From an uncultured bacterium (GTDB lineage: Bacteria > Pseudomonadota > Alphaproteobacteria > CAISDR01): a stretch of DNA of 6,138 nt. This document shows positions 1 to 6,138 of this stretch, piece by piece (positions within the stretch are counted from its first letter, which is position 1; each line of letters begins with the position of its first letter). The notes under the pieces are model-generated. The model ran no database searches, was not told where the DNA came from, and saw only the letters and a list, made by a program, of their open reading frames with translations. The stretch covers positions 1-6,138 of the forward strand of contig CAISDR010000058.1 in NCBI GenBank assembly GCA_903884125.1, written 5' to 3'. The position numbers and the translations under genes were made by a program.

Positions 1-1377
1 GGCGAGGAAATTGAGCCTGACTTTTCCGGGGACAAGGAAGCCTGGATCAGGGAACGCATCCGGCGTCATCGCAGTTCTGATGGGATGTTGCATCAGCTGA
101 AAATGGGTGATGGTACGTGGCTTCAGGTTTCCGAACACGCAACCAGCAACGGCGGTATTGTTGGCGTCCGTACCGATATTACCGCGCTGAAAAATGCCCA
201 AACGGCGGCAGAAGCAGCCAACAAGGCAAAAAGTGAGTTCCTTGCTAATATCTCACATGAAATCCGCACGCCCATGTCAGGCATTATTGGCATGCTGATT
301 CTGGCAATTGACCGTTCACGTGATGCGGAGACAACCAGCCTTCTGACGACCGCGCATCGGGCGGCGATAAGTCTGATGTCAATAATAACTCCCATTCTCG
401 ATTTCGCGCGAATTGAAGCGGGCAATACCGCTTTGTCACTGTCGGATTTCAATATACGGGAGCTGGTGAAAAGCATTCTCGAGCTTTTCAGCGAACGTGC
501 CATCGAATCCGGTAACAAGCTGATGTCGCGGGTCGAAGATAATGTTCCATTATGGCTAAGCGGCGATGACGGTCGCCTGCGCCAGATCATGCTCAATCTG
601 CTTGGTAATGCCTGCAAATTTACAAAAGATGGCACAATTAGTCTGCATGTCTCGATTGATGACCCGCAGGTCGCGGAAGAATGCAACTCAGTTCCGGGGC
701 CGGGTGACTTGGTTCGTATCCGGGTTGAAGTGATCGACACTGGTATCGGTGTGCCCACAGAGATAATCCCGCGCCTGTTTGAACGTTTTACCCAGGCAGA
801 TGCATCCCACTCACGACGCTTCGGCGGTACTGGCCTTGGTCTTGCGATTTGCAAACAGCTTGTGACCATGATGGGTGGCGAAATCGGCGTTCACAGCGAA
901 CCAGGATCAGGGAGCACCTTCTGGTTTTCGATCAACCTTTACCCAGGCCGCGCCACGCCCCAGCGACGCAATATAAATCGCATTTCACCCAGCAAGCGGC
1001 GCTTTTCGGTGCTTGTGGTTGATGACAGCGAGGTCAACCAGCTGTTTATTTCAAAACTTGTCGAGCGGCTGGGCCACACCTGCGAGGTCGCTGTGGATGG
1101 TCTGGATGCCATTCGCCATGTGGAGACCAAACAATATGGACTGATCCTGATGGATATGCAGATGCCAAATATGGACGGGATCGAGGCGACAAAATTCATC
1201 AAAGCGCTACCGTCGCCACAGGGCGATACCCCCATCATCGGCCTGACCGCAAACGGGCGTGAACAGGATCGGCTGGCATGTCTGCACGCAGGCATGCTGG
1301 ATGTCTTGCTTAAACCTGTAAATGTTCAGGAACTGCAGTCGTCCATCGACAAACATGGGCTGGCGGTTGCTGCTTAG
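1..1377 (+). CDS. Hybrid sensor histidine kinase (PAS-HisKA-HATPase-receiver), 5' end missing
   Basis: The frame is open from base 1, so the true start lies outside the window; the ATG at 85 is internal. 458 residues are visible. In order: the end of a PAS domain (about bases 1-192, with GDGTWLQVSE and TDITALK); a helical linker; a HisKA dimerisation helix with NISHEIRTP, phospho-acceptor His at 256-258; an ATPase domain with N-box Asn at 607-609, G1 box DTGIG from 736 and G2 box GGTGLGL from 823; then a receiver domain from about 1003 with the acidic pair DD at 1021-1026, phospho-acceptor Asp at 1153-1155 (LMDMQMP), Thr at 1246-1248 and Lys at 1312-1314. All key residues for autophosphorylation and transfer to the receiver are present, so it should be active. 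No HPt domain follows, so a separate HPt protein and final regulator are expected. The input signal and membrane topology cannot be judged without the N-terminus. Confidence 0.95.
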   Translation, partial: GEEIEPDFSGDKEAWIRERIRRHRSSDGMLHQLKMGDGTWLQVSEHATSNGGIVGVRTDITALKNAQTAAEAANKAKSEFLANISHEIRTPMSGIIGMLILAIDRSRDAETTSLLTTAHRAAISLMSIITPILDFARIEAGNTALSLSDFNIRELVKSILELFSERAIESGNKLMSRVEDNVPLWLSGDDGRLRQIMLNLLGNACKFTKDGTISLHVSIDDPQVAEECNSVPGPGDLVRIRVEVIDTGIGVPTEIIPRLFERFTQADASHSRRFGGTGLGLAICKQLVTMMGGEIGVHSEPGSGSTFWFSINLYPGRATPQRRNINRISPSKRRFSVLVVDDSEVNQLFISKLVERLGHTCEVAVDGLDAIRHVETKQYGLILMDMQMPNMDGIEATKFIKALPSPQGDTPIIGLTANGREQDRLACLHAGMLDVLLKPVNVQELQSSIDKHGLAVAA

Positions 1378-1423
1378 CCCAGGGTATAAATGGCTATAGC
1401 TGCTGCACGGAACCTACCTGACT

Positions 1424-2716
1424 ATGCACGATCCTTCAAATCCGTTACTTTCCAGTACGTCACTTGTTCCTGTCACAGCGCGATCTGAATTTTCCCGTGC
1501 ATGGACCGTTGTGCTGGCTGCAGCCTGCGGAGTTGGTGTCGGAATCACAGGGCTTCCATTTTATACCTTTGGCGTTTTCATTGCTCCGATCAGCGCCGAA
1601 TTTGGCTGGACGCGAAGCGAAATCACATTCGGCAGCCTGTGCCTGAGTCTGGGCACATTTATCATGGCACCTTTTATCGGGTCGCTTGTCGACAAGCTGG
1701 GCGCACGCCGGGTCGGTCTGGCATCTCTGCTGGGCCTGGGCCTCGGCTATGTTGGCTTGAGCCTGGCAATCTCGACTCCGCTATCATGGTATCTGTCATG
1801 GTTTGTGGTTGCCCTGCTGGGTTCAGGCACAGCGGCGATGGTCTGGACAAAAGTAGTTGCACAATGGTTTGAGATTGCGCGCGGATTTGCTTTGGCCATG
1901 ACACTGATTGGAACCGGGATTGCGGCAGCGACCGGTCCTATATTTGTCAATCTGCTGATCAGCCATTTTGGGTGGCGTGCTGGATTTTTGGGTATTTCTG
2001 CAGTTACGCTATTTGGTGTCATCCCGATTGTGATTGTGCTTTTCCGTTCGCCCACCAAAACGGTGGACCAAAATATCGCGGCGCCGCCGGGGGGTATTGT
2101 CACAAGGGAAAACTCAGGCATCGCCTTGCGTGATGCAATACGTCACAGAGATTTTTGGCGACTCGGCGTGGGATTTTTCATTGTCTCGCTGGGTATTGCC
2201 TCAAGCATCGTGCACCTTATCCCGCTGATGACAGATCGCGGCATTATTCGCGAGAGTGCTGCTGGAATTGCAGGCATGCTGGGACTGGCGGTAATTGCGG
2301 GCCGACTTGCCTGCGGCTATCTGGTGGACCGGTTTAATCCACCCATGATCGCGGGCGCCTGCCTGCTGGTACCGGCGCTGGGATCAGTTGTTTTGATATT
2401 CGCCGGAGCAGATACGCAATGGCTTATATTAGGTGCGTTGATGATTGGAATTGCTGCCGGTGCTGAAGTTGATTTGGTTGCCTTTCTGACAGGTCGGCAG
2501 TTTGGGCTTTCGGCTTTTGGCACAATCCTGGGCTGGCAATTGGCGATGTTTGGCGCTGGTGCCGCGCTTGGGCCATTTATGTTGGGTCTGATGCGGGATT
2601 ATTTTGGCAATTACGAAACCGGCCTTTGGGTATATGCCGGATGCTACGTCTGTGGATCGATTTTAATCATGGGCCTTGGCCCTGCTGTCAGATCGGATCA
2701 TCCAAAAATTGCCTGA
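1424..2716 (+). CDS. Major facilitator transporter, monocarboxylate/oxalate-formate antiporter-like
   Basis: 430 residues, the usual length for a 12-helix MFS carrier of the inner membrane. Hydrophobic segments fall at roughly residues 26-52, 63-83, 97-116, 119-142, 155-178 and 186-208, then after a hydrophilic loop (209-243) at 244-267, 279-302, 307-327, 332-354, 364-389 and 400-420. The loop 2-3 signature is GSLVDKLGARR (86-96), with a weaker copy GYLVDRF (298-304) in the second half. WFEIARGFALA (148-158) and the acidic GAEVD (346-350) followed by GRQFG (357-361) resemble MFS_1 proteins often annotated as monocarboxylate or oxalate/formate-type carriers. The substrate is unknown. The ATG at 1424 is the only start before helix 1; its Shine-Dalgarno is weak (CGGA near 1408). 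It lies 46 bases after the kinase stop with no clear terminator between, so co-transcription is possible. Its last 29 bases overlap the convergent hydrolase gene. Confidence 0.9.
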   Translation: MHDPSNPLLSSTSLVPVTARSEFSRAWTVVLAAACGVGVGITGLPFYTFGVFIAPISAEFGWTRSEITFGSLCLSLGTFIMAPFIGSLVDKLGARRVGLASLLGLGLGYVGLSLAISTPLSWYLSWFVVALLGSGTAAMVWTKVVAQWFEIARGFALAMTLIGTGIAAATGPIFVNLLISHFGWRAGFLGISAVTLFGVIPIVIVLFRSPTKTVDQNIAAPPGGIVTRENSGIALRDAIRHRDFWRLGVGFFIVSLGIASSIVHLIPLMTDRGIIRESAAGIAGMLGLAVIAGRLACGYLVDRFNPPMIAGACLLVPALGSVVLIFAGADTQWLILGALMIGIAAGAEVDLVAFLTGRQFGLSAFGTILGWQLAMFGAGAALGPFMLGLMRDYFGNYETGLWVYAGCYVCGSILIMGLGPAVRSDHPKIA

Positions 2717-4127
2717 GATATTGCGCCACCAATTCAGTGTCTGAATCCAGCATGCCATGTCCGCAATCCGGCAATTCGATAATGTCTCCCCGGGGCATCT
2801 GACCGATAGCACGACGGGTAAGCTCGGCCAGATCATCGGCCGGATTTAAAATCAGAACCGGCTGGTTCAGCAAGGCAAGGCAGCCAGCAAAATCGTGATC
2901 AAAAGCTGCACGATGTCCCCAATGATAGGCAGGTCCACCGCGCATTCCCTGTGCGTGGTTGCGCGCATAATTTTCAATTGACTGTCTAGGACCACGCCAG
3001 TTCCAGAACATCTGCCAGCGCTCTTTATTGTGACTGCCATCCGCAAGTTCAGGCTTTGCCGTGTAGTGATTTCGAAACCATTCTTTTTCCGCGTCTGTAA
3101 ACAATGGTGCGGAAATCATCGCAATGCGCCGGAATCGGTTTGGATGCGCTGCGGCCAGTTCGGCTGCAATCATCGCGCCCGTATGAAATCCAAAAAGATC
3201 GACCGGACCGATCATAAATTGCTTCAGCACTGACAAAAGCGCGTCCGCAAGTTCTGGGATCGATAATGGCCTGTCTGGTGCATCGCTTTCACCAAAACCT
3301 GGCGTATCAGGCGCTATAACCAGCCGGTCAGTAGCCATCTTATGCATCAAGGGCTCGAACACCACACCTGAAAGCGGTGAAGCGTGAAGGCAAATCAATG
3401 GTGGATGCACGATCTTTCCCAAAGGTCGGGAGATCCGCAGATGAAGTCGACCAGTCAAGCCATAGTGAAAAATGCGCGTGTGTTGTATTTGGTCCTCAAA
3501 CCATCTTTTCAAATCAGGGATTGCATCTTCGACGCAATCAAATTGGGGAACTTCATGTGGTGCCGCCTGTGGTGGGGCAATTGCCAGATCGTGCCAGGCT
3601 TTGGGGCACGCACTCATCCACTCTGCCAATACTTTCTGCGCCCGACTGATATTGCCAACGGCAAACTCAACAGCGTGGGTCCACAATATGTCCAGGTGTC
3701 CGCCGTCCTCCTGAAATGGCGGCGGGGTCAAATTGATTGCGTTGCGGGAAATGATTGCAACAAGTTTGGCATCGGCTAGCTTTGCTGCCAATTGCTCCGC
3801 CAGCACCGCTGACCCGGACCAGGCTATGATTGCAATCGGCGCATACCCGCACAATGTGGATGACAATGCCCCCAATGGATCAACTGTATCGTCGGACAGC
3901 CCCCAACCCGGTAAGTCTGGTGCCAGGACGCAATACCCCTGAGCGGCAAGCGCCACCATCTGATCTTCTACAAGCCGCCCCGACCCTGGCAGATCATGCA
4001 GCAATCCCACCACGGGCCCATGCCCCAATTGACGATAATGAACCAGCCCGCTGCCTGCGCGCCTGAACTGTCGGTCAATTGAAACAGGTACCCGCCATGC
4101 ACTCATTTTGCTGTTGTCATCGCTCAT
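2688..4127 (-). CDS. Tandem alpha/beta-hydrolase-fold protein with atypical nucleophile elbows
   Basis: About 479 residues, nearly twice a single alpha/beta hydrolase (about 250-300). Unit 1 (about 20-215) has an oxyanion-type HDLPGSG (44-50), PDLPGWG and an elbow AWSGS (102-106; Ser104, bases 3816-3818). It stops before any strand bearing a catalytic acid and His. Unit 2 (about 220-479) looks complete: HASPLS (248-253), PDTPGFGESD, elbow GFHTG (313-317), a cap region, then PADDL (acid candidates Asp431/432) and DCGHG (His457). The nucleophile position is His315 (bases 3183-3185), not Ser, Asp or Cys. Both units carry D-G-x-H in the cap (141-144 and 363-366), suggesting duplication within one subfamily. 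No signal peptide is seen, so it is probably cytoplasmic. The ATG at 4127 is preferred because AGGTG sits six bases upstream; ATG 4133 and GTG 4136 are in frame but badly spaced. The fold is secure. The reaction is unknown: an esterase, a C-C hydrolase, or a non-catalytic binding protein are all possible. Confidence 0.88.
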   Translation of the reverse strand: MSDDNSKMSAWRVPVSIDRQFRRAGSGLVHYRQLGHGPVVGLLHDLPGSGRLVEDQMVALAAQGYCVLAPDLPGWGLSDDTVDPLGALSSTLCGYAPIAIIAWSGSAVLAEQLAAKLADAKLVAIISRNAINLTPPPFQEDGGHLDILWTHAVEFAVGNISRAQKVLAEWMSACPKAWHDLAIAPPQAAPHEVPQFDCVEDAIPDLKRWFEDQIQHTRIFHYGLTGRLHLRISRPLGKIVHPPLICLHASPLSGVVFEPLMHKMATDRLVIAPDTPGFGESDAPDRPLSIPELADALLSVLKQFMIGPVDLFGFHTGAMIAAELAAAHPNRFRRIAMISAPLFTDAEKEWFRNHYTAKPELADGSHNKERWQMFWNWRGPRQSIENYARNHAQGMRGGPAYHWGHRAAFDHDFAGCLALLNQPVLILNPADDLAELTRRAIGQMPRGDIIELPDCGHGMLDSDTELVAQYLRQFLDDPI

Positions 4128-4133
4128 CGCCAT

Positions 4134-4138
4134 CACCT
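4134..4138 (-). promoter_or_regulatory. Ribosome binding site of the tandem hydrolase
   Basis: Read on the minus strand this is AGGTG, followed by six bases and then ATG at 4127-4125. The spacing suits that start. ATG 4133 directly abuts the motif and GTG 4136 lies inside it, so both are poor candidates. This site decides the start used above. Confidence 0.6.
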
Positions 4139-4205
4139 GCCAGGCATTTCCGATAGGGTATTCTGAACAGACCGAAGGCTATTCCGCCTAAGGTGAATTG
4201 GCGAT

Positions 4206-4237
4206 CTGGCCGACTGGCGACAAAATCGAGCGGCCAG
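4206..4237. repeat. Inverted repeat in the divergent intergenic region, possible operator
   Basis: CTGGCCG (4206-4212) and CGGCCAG (4231-4237) are exact reverse complements separated by 18 bases. The pair sits between the divergently transcribed hydrolase and MHS transporter genes, just upstream of the best promoter-like pair for the transporter. That is where an operator controlling both genes would be expected. Seven-base GC-rich arms also occur by chance, and no regulator gene is visible, so the role is inferred only from position. Confidence 0.35.
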
Positions 4238-4244
4238 TTTTTCC

Positions 4245-4274
4245 TTGTAAATTTTGCCAAGCCAAACGAATAAA
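4245..4274 (+). promoter_or_regulatory. Weak candidate sigma-70-type promoter for the MHS transporter
   Basis: TTGTAA (4245-4250) followed after 18 bases by AATAAA (4269-4274), in an AT-richer patch, is the best -35/-10-like pair I find ahead of the transporter start at 4311. It would give a leader of about 30 bases containing the GGAG site. The -10 match is mediocre. I found no convincing counterpart for the hydrolase on the other strand. In total, 4128-4310 holds this pair, the inverted repeat, the two ribosome binding sites and nothing else recognisable. Confidence 0.25.
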
Positions 4275-4296
4275 TGGGCCGATCAGGAACAAGGGC

Positions 4297-4300
4297 GGAG
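4297..4300 (+). promoter_or_regulatory. Ribosome binding site of the MHS transporter
   Basis: GGAG lies ten bases before the ATG at 4311, slightly long but acceptable spacing. It supports that ATG over the in-frame TTG at 4254, which would add 19 hydrophilic residues not expected ahead of helix 1 and has no better site upstream. Confidence 0.55.
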
Positions 4301-4310
4301 AAAATCAAAA

Positions 4311-5591
4311 ATGACGGGACAGGCAATTGCATCAGGAAACTCTGCTGTCCGCGTGTTGGCGGCAAGCCTGATTGGAACAGCCGTCGAGTTTTATGATTTC
4401 TATATCTATGCGACCGCAGCATCTTTGGTATTCGGGCCGTTATTTTTCCCATCTGATTCACCTTCGGCCCAATTGCTGGCAGCCTTTGCCAGTCTGGCCA
4501 TCGCCTTTGTTGCCCGCCCGGTCGGCGCATTGGCCTTTGGCCATTATGGGGACAGGATCGGTCGAAAATCGACATTGGTGATTTCGCTGCTGACCATGGG
4601 TGGTTCAACCCTGGCCATTGCATTTCTGCCAACCTATGCGGATGCCGGTGCCCTGGCACCCCTGCTTTTGTGCATCCTGCGCTTTGGTCAGGGATTTGGT
4701 CTGGGCGGCGAATGGGGCGGCGCTGCGCTGCTGGCCGTTGAAAACGCGCCACCCGGCTGGCGGGGGCGATACGGCATGTTTCCGCAACTGGGCGCACCTG
4801 TTGGTTTTATCGCCGCCAACGGACTGTTTTTGATACTTGGGCTTAGTTTGGATCATGATCAGTTTCTGGCCTGGGGCTGGCGCCTGCCATTCCTGGCCAG
4901 TATCCTATTGGTAGGCGTGGGACTTTGGGTGCGTCTGAGACTGACAGAGACACCGGCATTTGCCGCCATGATCGCACGCGAGCCGCCACCACAAGTTCCC
5001 ATTGCGGAATTATTCCGAAGTCACTGGCGTGAAACACTGGGCGGTACATTTGGTGCCGTGGCCTGTTTTGCGGTTTTTTACGTGGCGACAGCTTTTGCGC
5101 TTGGCTATGGCACCACGCGCCTTGGATACGGGCGCGAAAATTTTCTGACGGCGCAGCTTGCCGCGATAATCTTCCTGGCACTGGGCATTGGTCTGGCCGG
5201 GTGGTTCTCGGACCTCTTTGACCCGAGACGCATCTTGATGGCGGGCTGCATCGGGTCCATTGGACTGGGTTTTTTGCTGGCACCGCTTTTAGGATCGGGA
5301 TCACTATTTGATGTCTGGATCTTTCTTTCCCTTGCCCTGTTCCTGATGGGGTTTGCCTATGGTCCGCTGGGCGCATGGTTGCCAAGCCTGTTTCCAGCCC
5401 GCGTGCGCTATACCGGGGCATCCATGACGTTCAATCTGGGTGGCATTCTTGGAGGTGGGCTTACCCCCATACTGGCCCAGGCACTGGCAGAACGTGGTGG
5501 TCTGGCCTGGGTCGGCCTGTATCTGACGGTTGCATCAATCGTCAGCGCCATTGCGATCTATTTGCTGATCCGCGAAAGGCTGGCCGACTGA
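4311..5591 (+). CDS. MFS transporter of the metabolite:H+ symporter (MHS) family
   Basis: 426 residues, 12 predicted inner-membrane helices. Family hallmarks are clear: GTAVEFYDFYIYATAAS in helix 1 (22-38), the loop 2-3 motif GHYGDRIGRK (77-86), RFGQGFGLGGEWGGA (124-138) in helix 4, GWRLPF (189-194) leading into helix 6 and ending at RLTETPAF (210-217), and FPARVRYTGAS (361-371) ahead of helix 11. Characterised MHS carriers (ShiA for shikimate, KgtP for 2-oxoglutarate, ProP for proline/betaine) use the proton gradient to import organic acids or compatible solutes. The C-terminus is short (RERLAD) and lacks the long coiled-coil tail of ProP, so an osmosensing ProP role is less likely; a ShiA/YhjE-like organic-acid importer fits better, but the substrate cannot be fixed. 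It is transcribed away from the tandem hydrolase across a shared upstream region of about 180 bases, which suggests linked control. Confidence 0.93.
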   Translation: MTGQAIASGNSAVRVLAASLIGTAVEFYDFYIYATAASLVFGPLFFPSDSPSAQLLAAFASLAIAFVARPVGALAFGHYGDRIGRKSTLVISLLTMGGSTLAIAFLPTYADAGALAPLLLCILRFGQGFGLGGEWGGAALLAVENAPPGWRGRYGMFPQLGAPVGFIAANGLFLILGLSLDHDQFLAWGWRLPFLASILLVGVGLWVRLRLTETPAFAAMIAREPPPQVPIAELFRSHWRETLGGTFGAVACFAVFYVATAFALGYGTTRLGYGRENFLTAQLAAIIFLALGIGLAGWFSDLFDPRRILMAGCIGSIGLGFLLAPLLGSGSLFDVWIFLSLALFLMGFAYGPLGAWLPSLFPARVRYTGASMTFNLGGILGGGLTPILAQALAERGGLAWVGLYLTVASIVSAIAIYLLIRERLAD

Positions 5592-5599
5592 AAGCGGGC

Positions 5600-5611
5600 A
5601 AATCGCGATTT
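5600..5611. repeat. Perfect 12-base palindrome between convergent genes
   Basis: AAATCGCGATTT is fully self-complementary and lies in the 33-base gap between the stop of the MHS transporter and the stop of tspO. It is flanked at distance by a short complementary pair, GCCGA (5583-5587) and TCGGC (5614-5618). A role as a weak bidirectional terminator is possible from position, but the stem is AT-rich, has no real loop and is not a classic intrinsic terminator. Confidence 0.35.
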
Positions 5612-5624
5612 TATCGGCATGCAC

Positions 5625-6138
5625 TTAATCAGTCTGTTCCAATTGCGTTATTCCAAAAGGACCGTTCAAGCGCACGATTGTCAGATTGAGAAACATCGCA
5701 AACGACACCCACAACAAATAGGGCGCAAGTAGGACGGGGCACAGCCATGACCATTGTGCCAGCGAAATCATAAGGGCGAGAATTGAAAGCCAAAGAAAGG
5801 GCATCTCAATCAGGGCCCAATCAGGTCGCCTGAACTTGAAAAACAATGGGCTCCACAAAAAGTGCAGCACCATATTTATGCCAAACAGCACCAATATGCT
5901 GATCTGACCAACACTCCATCCTGCCTGAGCTTCGGGGGCATTGCCTGCCTCCAGCCACGCGAGTACGCCAGCCCCGGCAGCAAGTGATAAAATCAGCGTC
6001 CAGGCTGGACCGAATATCCAGTTTGGCGGATTCCAGCTGGGCTTTACCAGGTTTTGGTACCACGTCCCCACGTCGGTTACCAAACCACCAGCTGCCAGCA
6101 GTATAAGCGTTAATGCGGCCGCAGATGCAATCGGAAGA
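5625..6138 (-). CDS. tspO: TspO/MBR family tryptophan-rich sensory membrane protein, 5' end missing
   Basis: 170 residues are visible to the TAA at 5627-5625. The frame stays open past 6083 to the window edge, encoding a hydrophobic stretch (LPIASAAALTLILLAAGG) that is the missing first helix, so the TTG at 6083 is not the start. Signatures of the five-helix family follow: WYQNLVKPSWNPP, IFGPAWT, then FGINMVLHFLWSPLFF, PYLLWVSFAMFLNLTI and a terminal LN. The family binds porphyrins/haem and cholesterol-like ligands; in Rhodobacter, TspO sits in the outer membrane and down-regulates photosynthesis genes in response to oxygen, and elsewhere it is linked to stress and tetrapyrrole handling. The gene is convergent with the MHS transporter 33 bases away, so it is probably a separate unit whose promoter and start lie to the right. 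Family assignment is firm; the ligand here is unknown. Confidence 0.92.
   Translation of the reverse strand, partial: LPIASAAALTLILLAAGGLVTDVGTWYQNLVKPSWNPPNWIFGPAWTLILSLAAGAGVLAWLEAGNAPEAQAGWSVGQISILVLFGINMVLHFLWSPLFFKFRRPDWALIEMPFLWLSILALMISLAQWSWLCPVLLAPYLLWVSFAMFLNLTIVRLNGPFGITQLEQTD

Noticed and set aside
123..869. Long minus-strand open frame opposite the kinase
   Set aside because: It is a shadow of the kinase, whose PAS, HisKA and ATPase motifs are unambiguous. The minus-strand translation shows no recognisable domain.
1385..1400. TATAAA and GCTATAGC just after the kinase, as a promoter for the first MFS gene
   Set aside because: No -35-like hexamer lies at 16-18 bases; the only TTG-containing hexamer (1367-1372) is 12 bases from TATAAA and 22 from TATAGC. 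A promoter here cannot be supported.
3816..3818. Ser104 as a complete, ordinary serine-hydrolase site in unit 1
   Set aside because: The elbow is A-W-S-G-S rather than G-x-S-x-G and no matching acid/His segment follows before unit 2 begins, so a standard triad within unit 1 cannot be claimed.
4254..4310. N-terminal extension of the MHS transporter from TTG 4254
   Set aside because: It would add 19 charged or polar residues ahead of helix 1. The ATG at 4311 has GGAG upstream and gives the normal family N-terminus.
4117..4797. Minus-strand open frame of 226 codons spanning the divergent region and the start of the MHS gene
   Set aside because: It overlaps both the hydrolase start and the MHS family signature region. 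The translation is Arg/Pro-rich low-quality sequence typical of antisense frames in GC-rich genes.
4843..5421. Minus-strand open frame of 192 codons opposite the MHS transporter
   Set aside because: It is fully contained in the transporter gene, has no ribosome binding evidence and no family resemblance.

Overview
The window looks like chromosomal DNA from a Gram-negative proteobacterium, most likely an alphaproteobacterium. The grounds are moderate-to-high GC judged by eye, G/C-rich third positions, a PAS/HisKA/HATPase/receiver kinase and a TspO protein of proteobacterial type, and densely packed genes. A free-living marine-type genus such as Thalassospira would fit, but that is a guess; nothing here fixes the genus. 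I see no rRNA, tRNA, CRISPR array, insertion sequence or phage gene.

Layout, left to right. (1) Bases 1-1377 (+): the C-terminal part of a hybrid sensor histidine kinase, cut by the left edge. (2) 1424-2716 (+): a 12-helix major facilitator transporter resembling the monocarboxylate/oxalate-formate antiporter branch. (3) 2688-4127 (-): an unusual protein of about 480 residues made of two alpha/beta-hydrolase units in tandem. Its stop end overlaps the stop end of gene 2 by 29 bases. (4) 4128-4310: a divergent intergenic region with a ribosome binding site facing each way, a 7+7 base inverted repeat and a weak promoter-like pair. (5) 4311-5591 (+): a second major facilitator transporter, of the metabolite:H+ symporter (MHS; ShiA/ProP/KgtP/YhjE-like) family. 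(6) 5625-6138 (-): TspO/MBR tryptophan-rich membrane protein, cut by the right edge and convergent with gene 5.

How they may work together (inference): two importers of small organic acids or related solutes flank a hydrolase-fold protein, which suggests a small uptake-and-processing locus. The kinase ends 46 bases before the first transporter and could sense a related nutrient, but no response regulator or other DNA-binding regulator lies in the window. TspO is probably a separate unit.

The most unusual item is the tandem hydrolase. The second unit carries His where the nucleophile Ser/Asp/Cys normally sits (G-F-H-T-G). The first has a degenerate elbow (A-W-S-G-S) and stops before the segment that normally supplies the catalytic acid and histidine. 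The other genes are ordinary members of known families.
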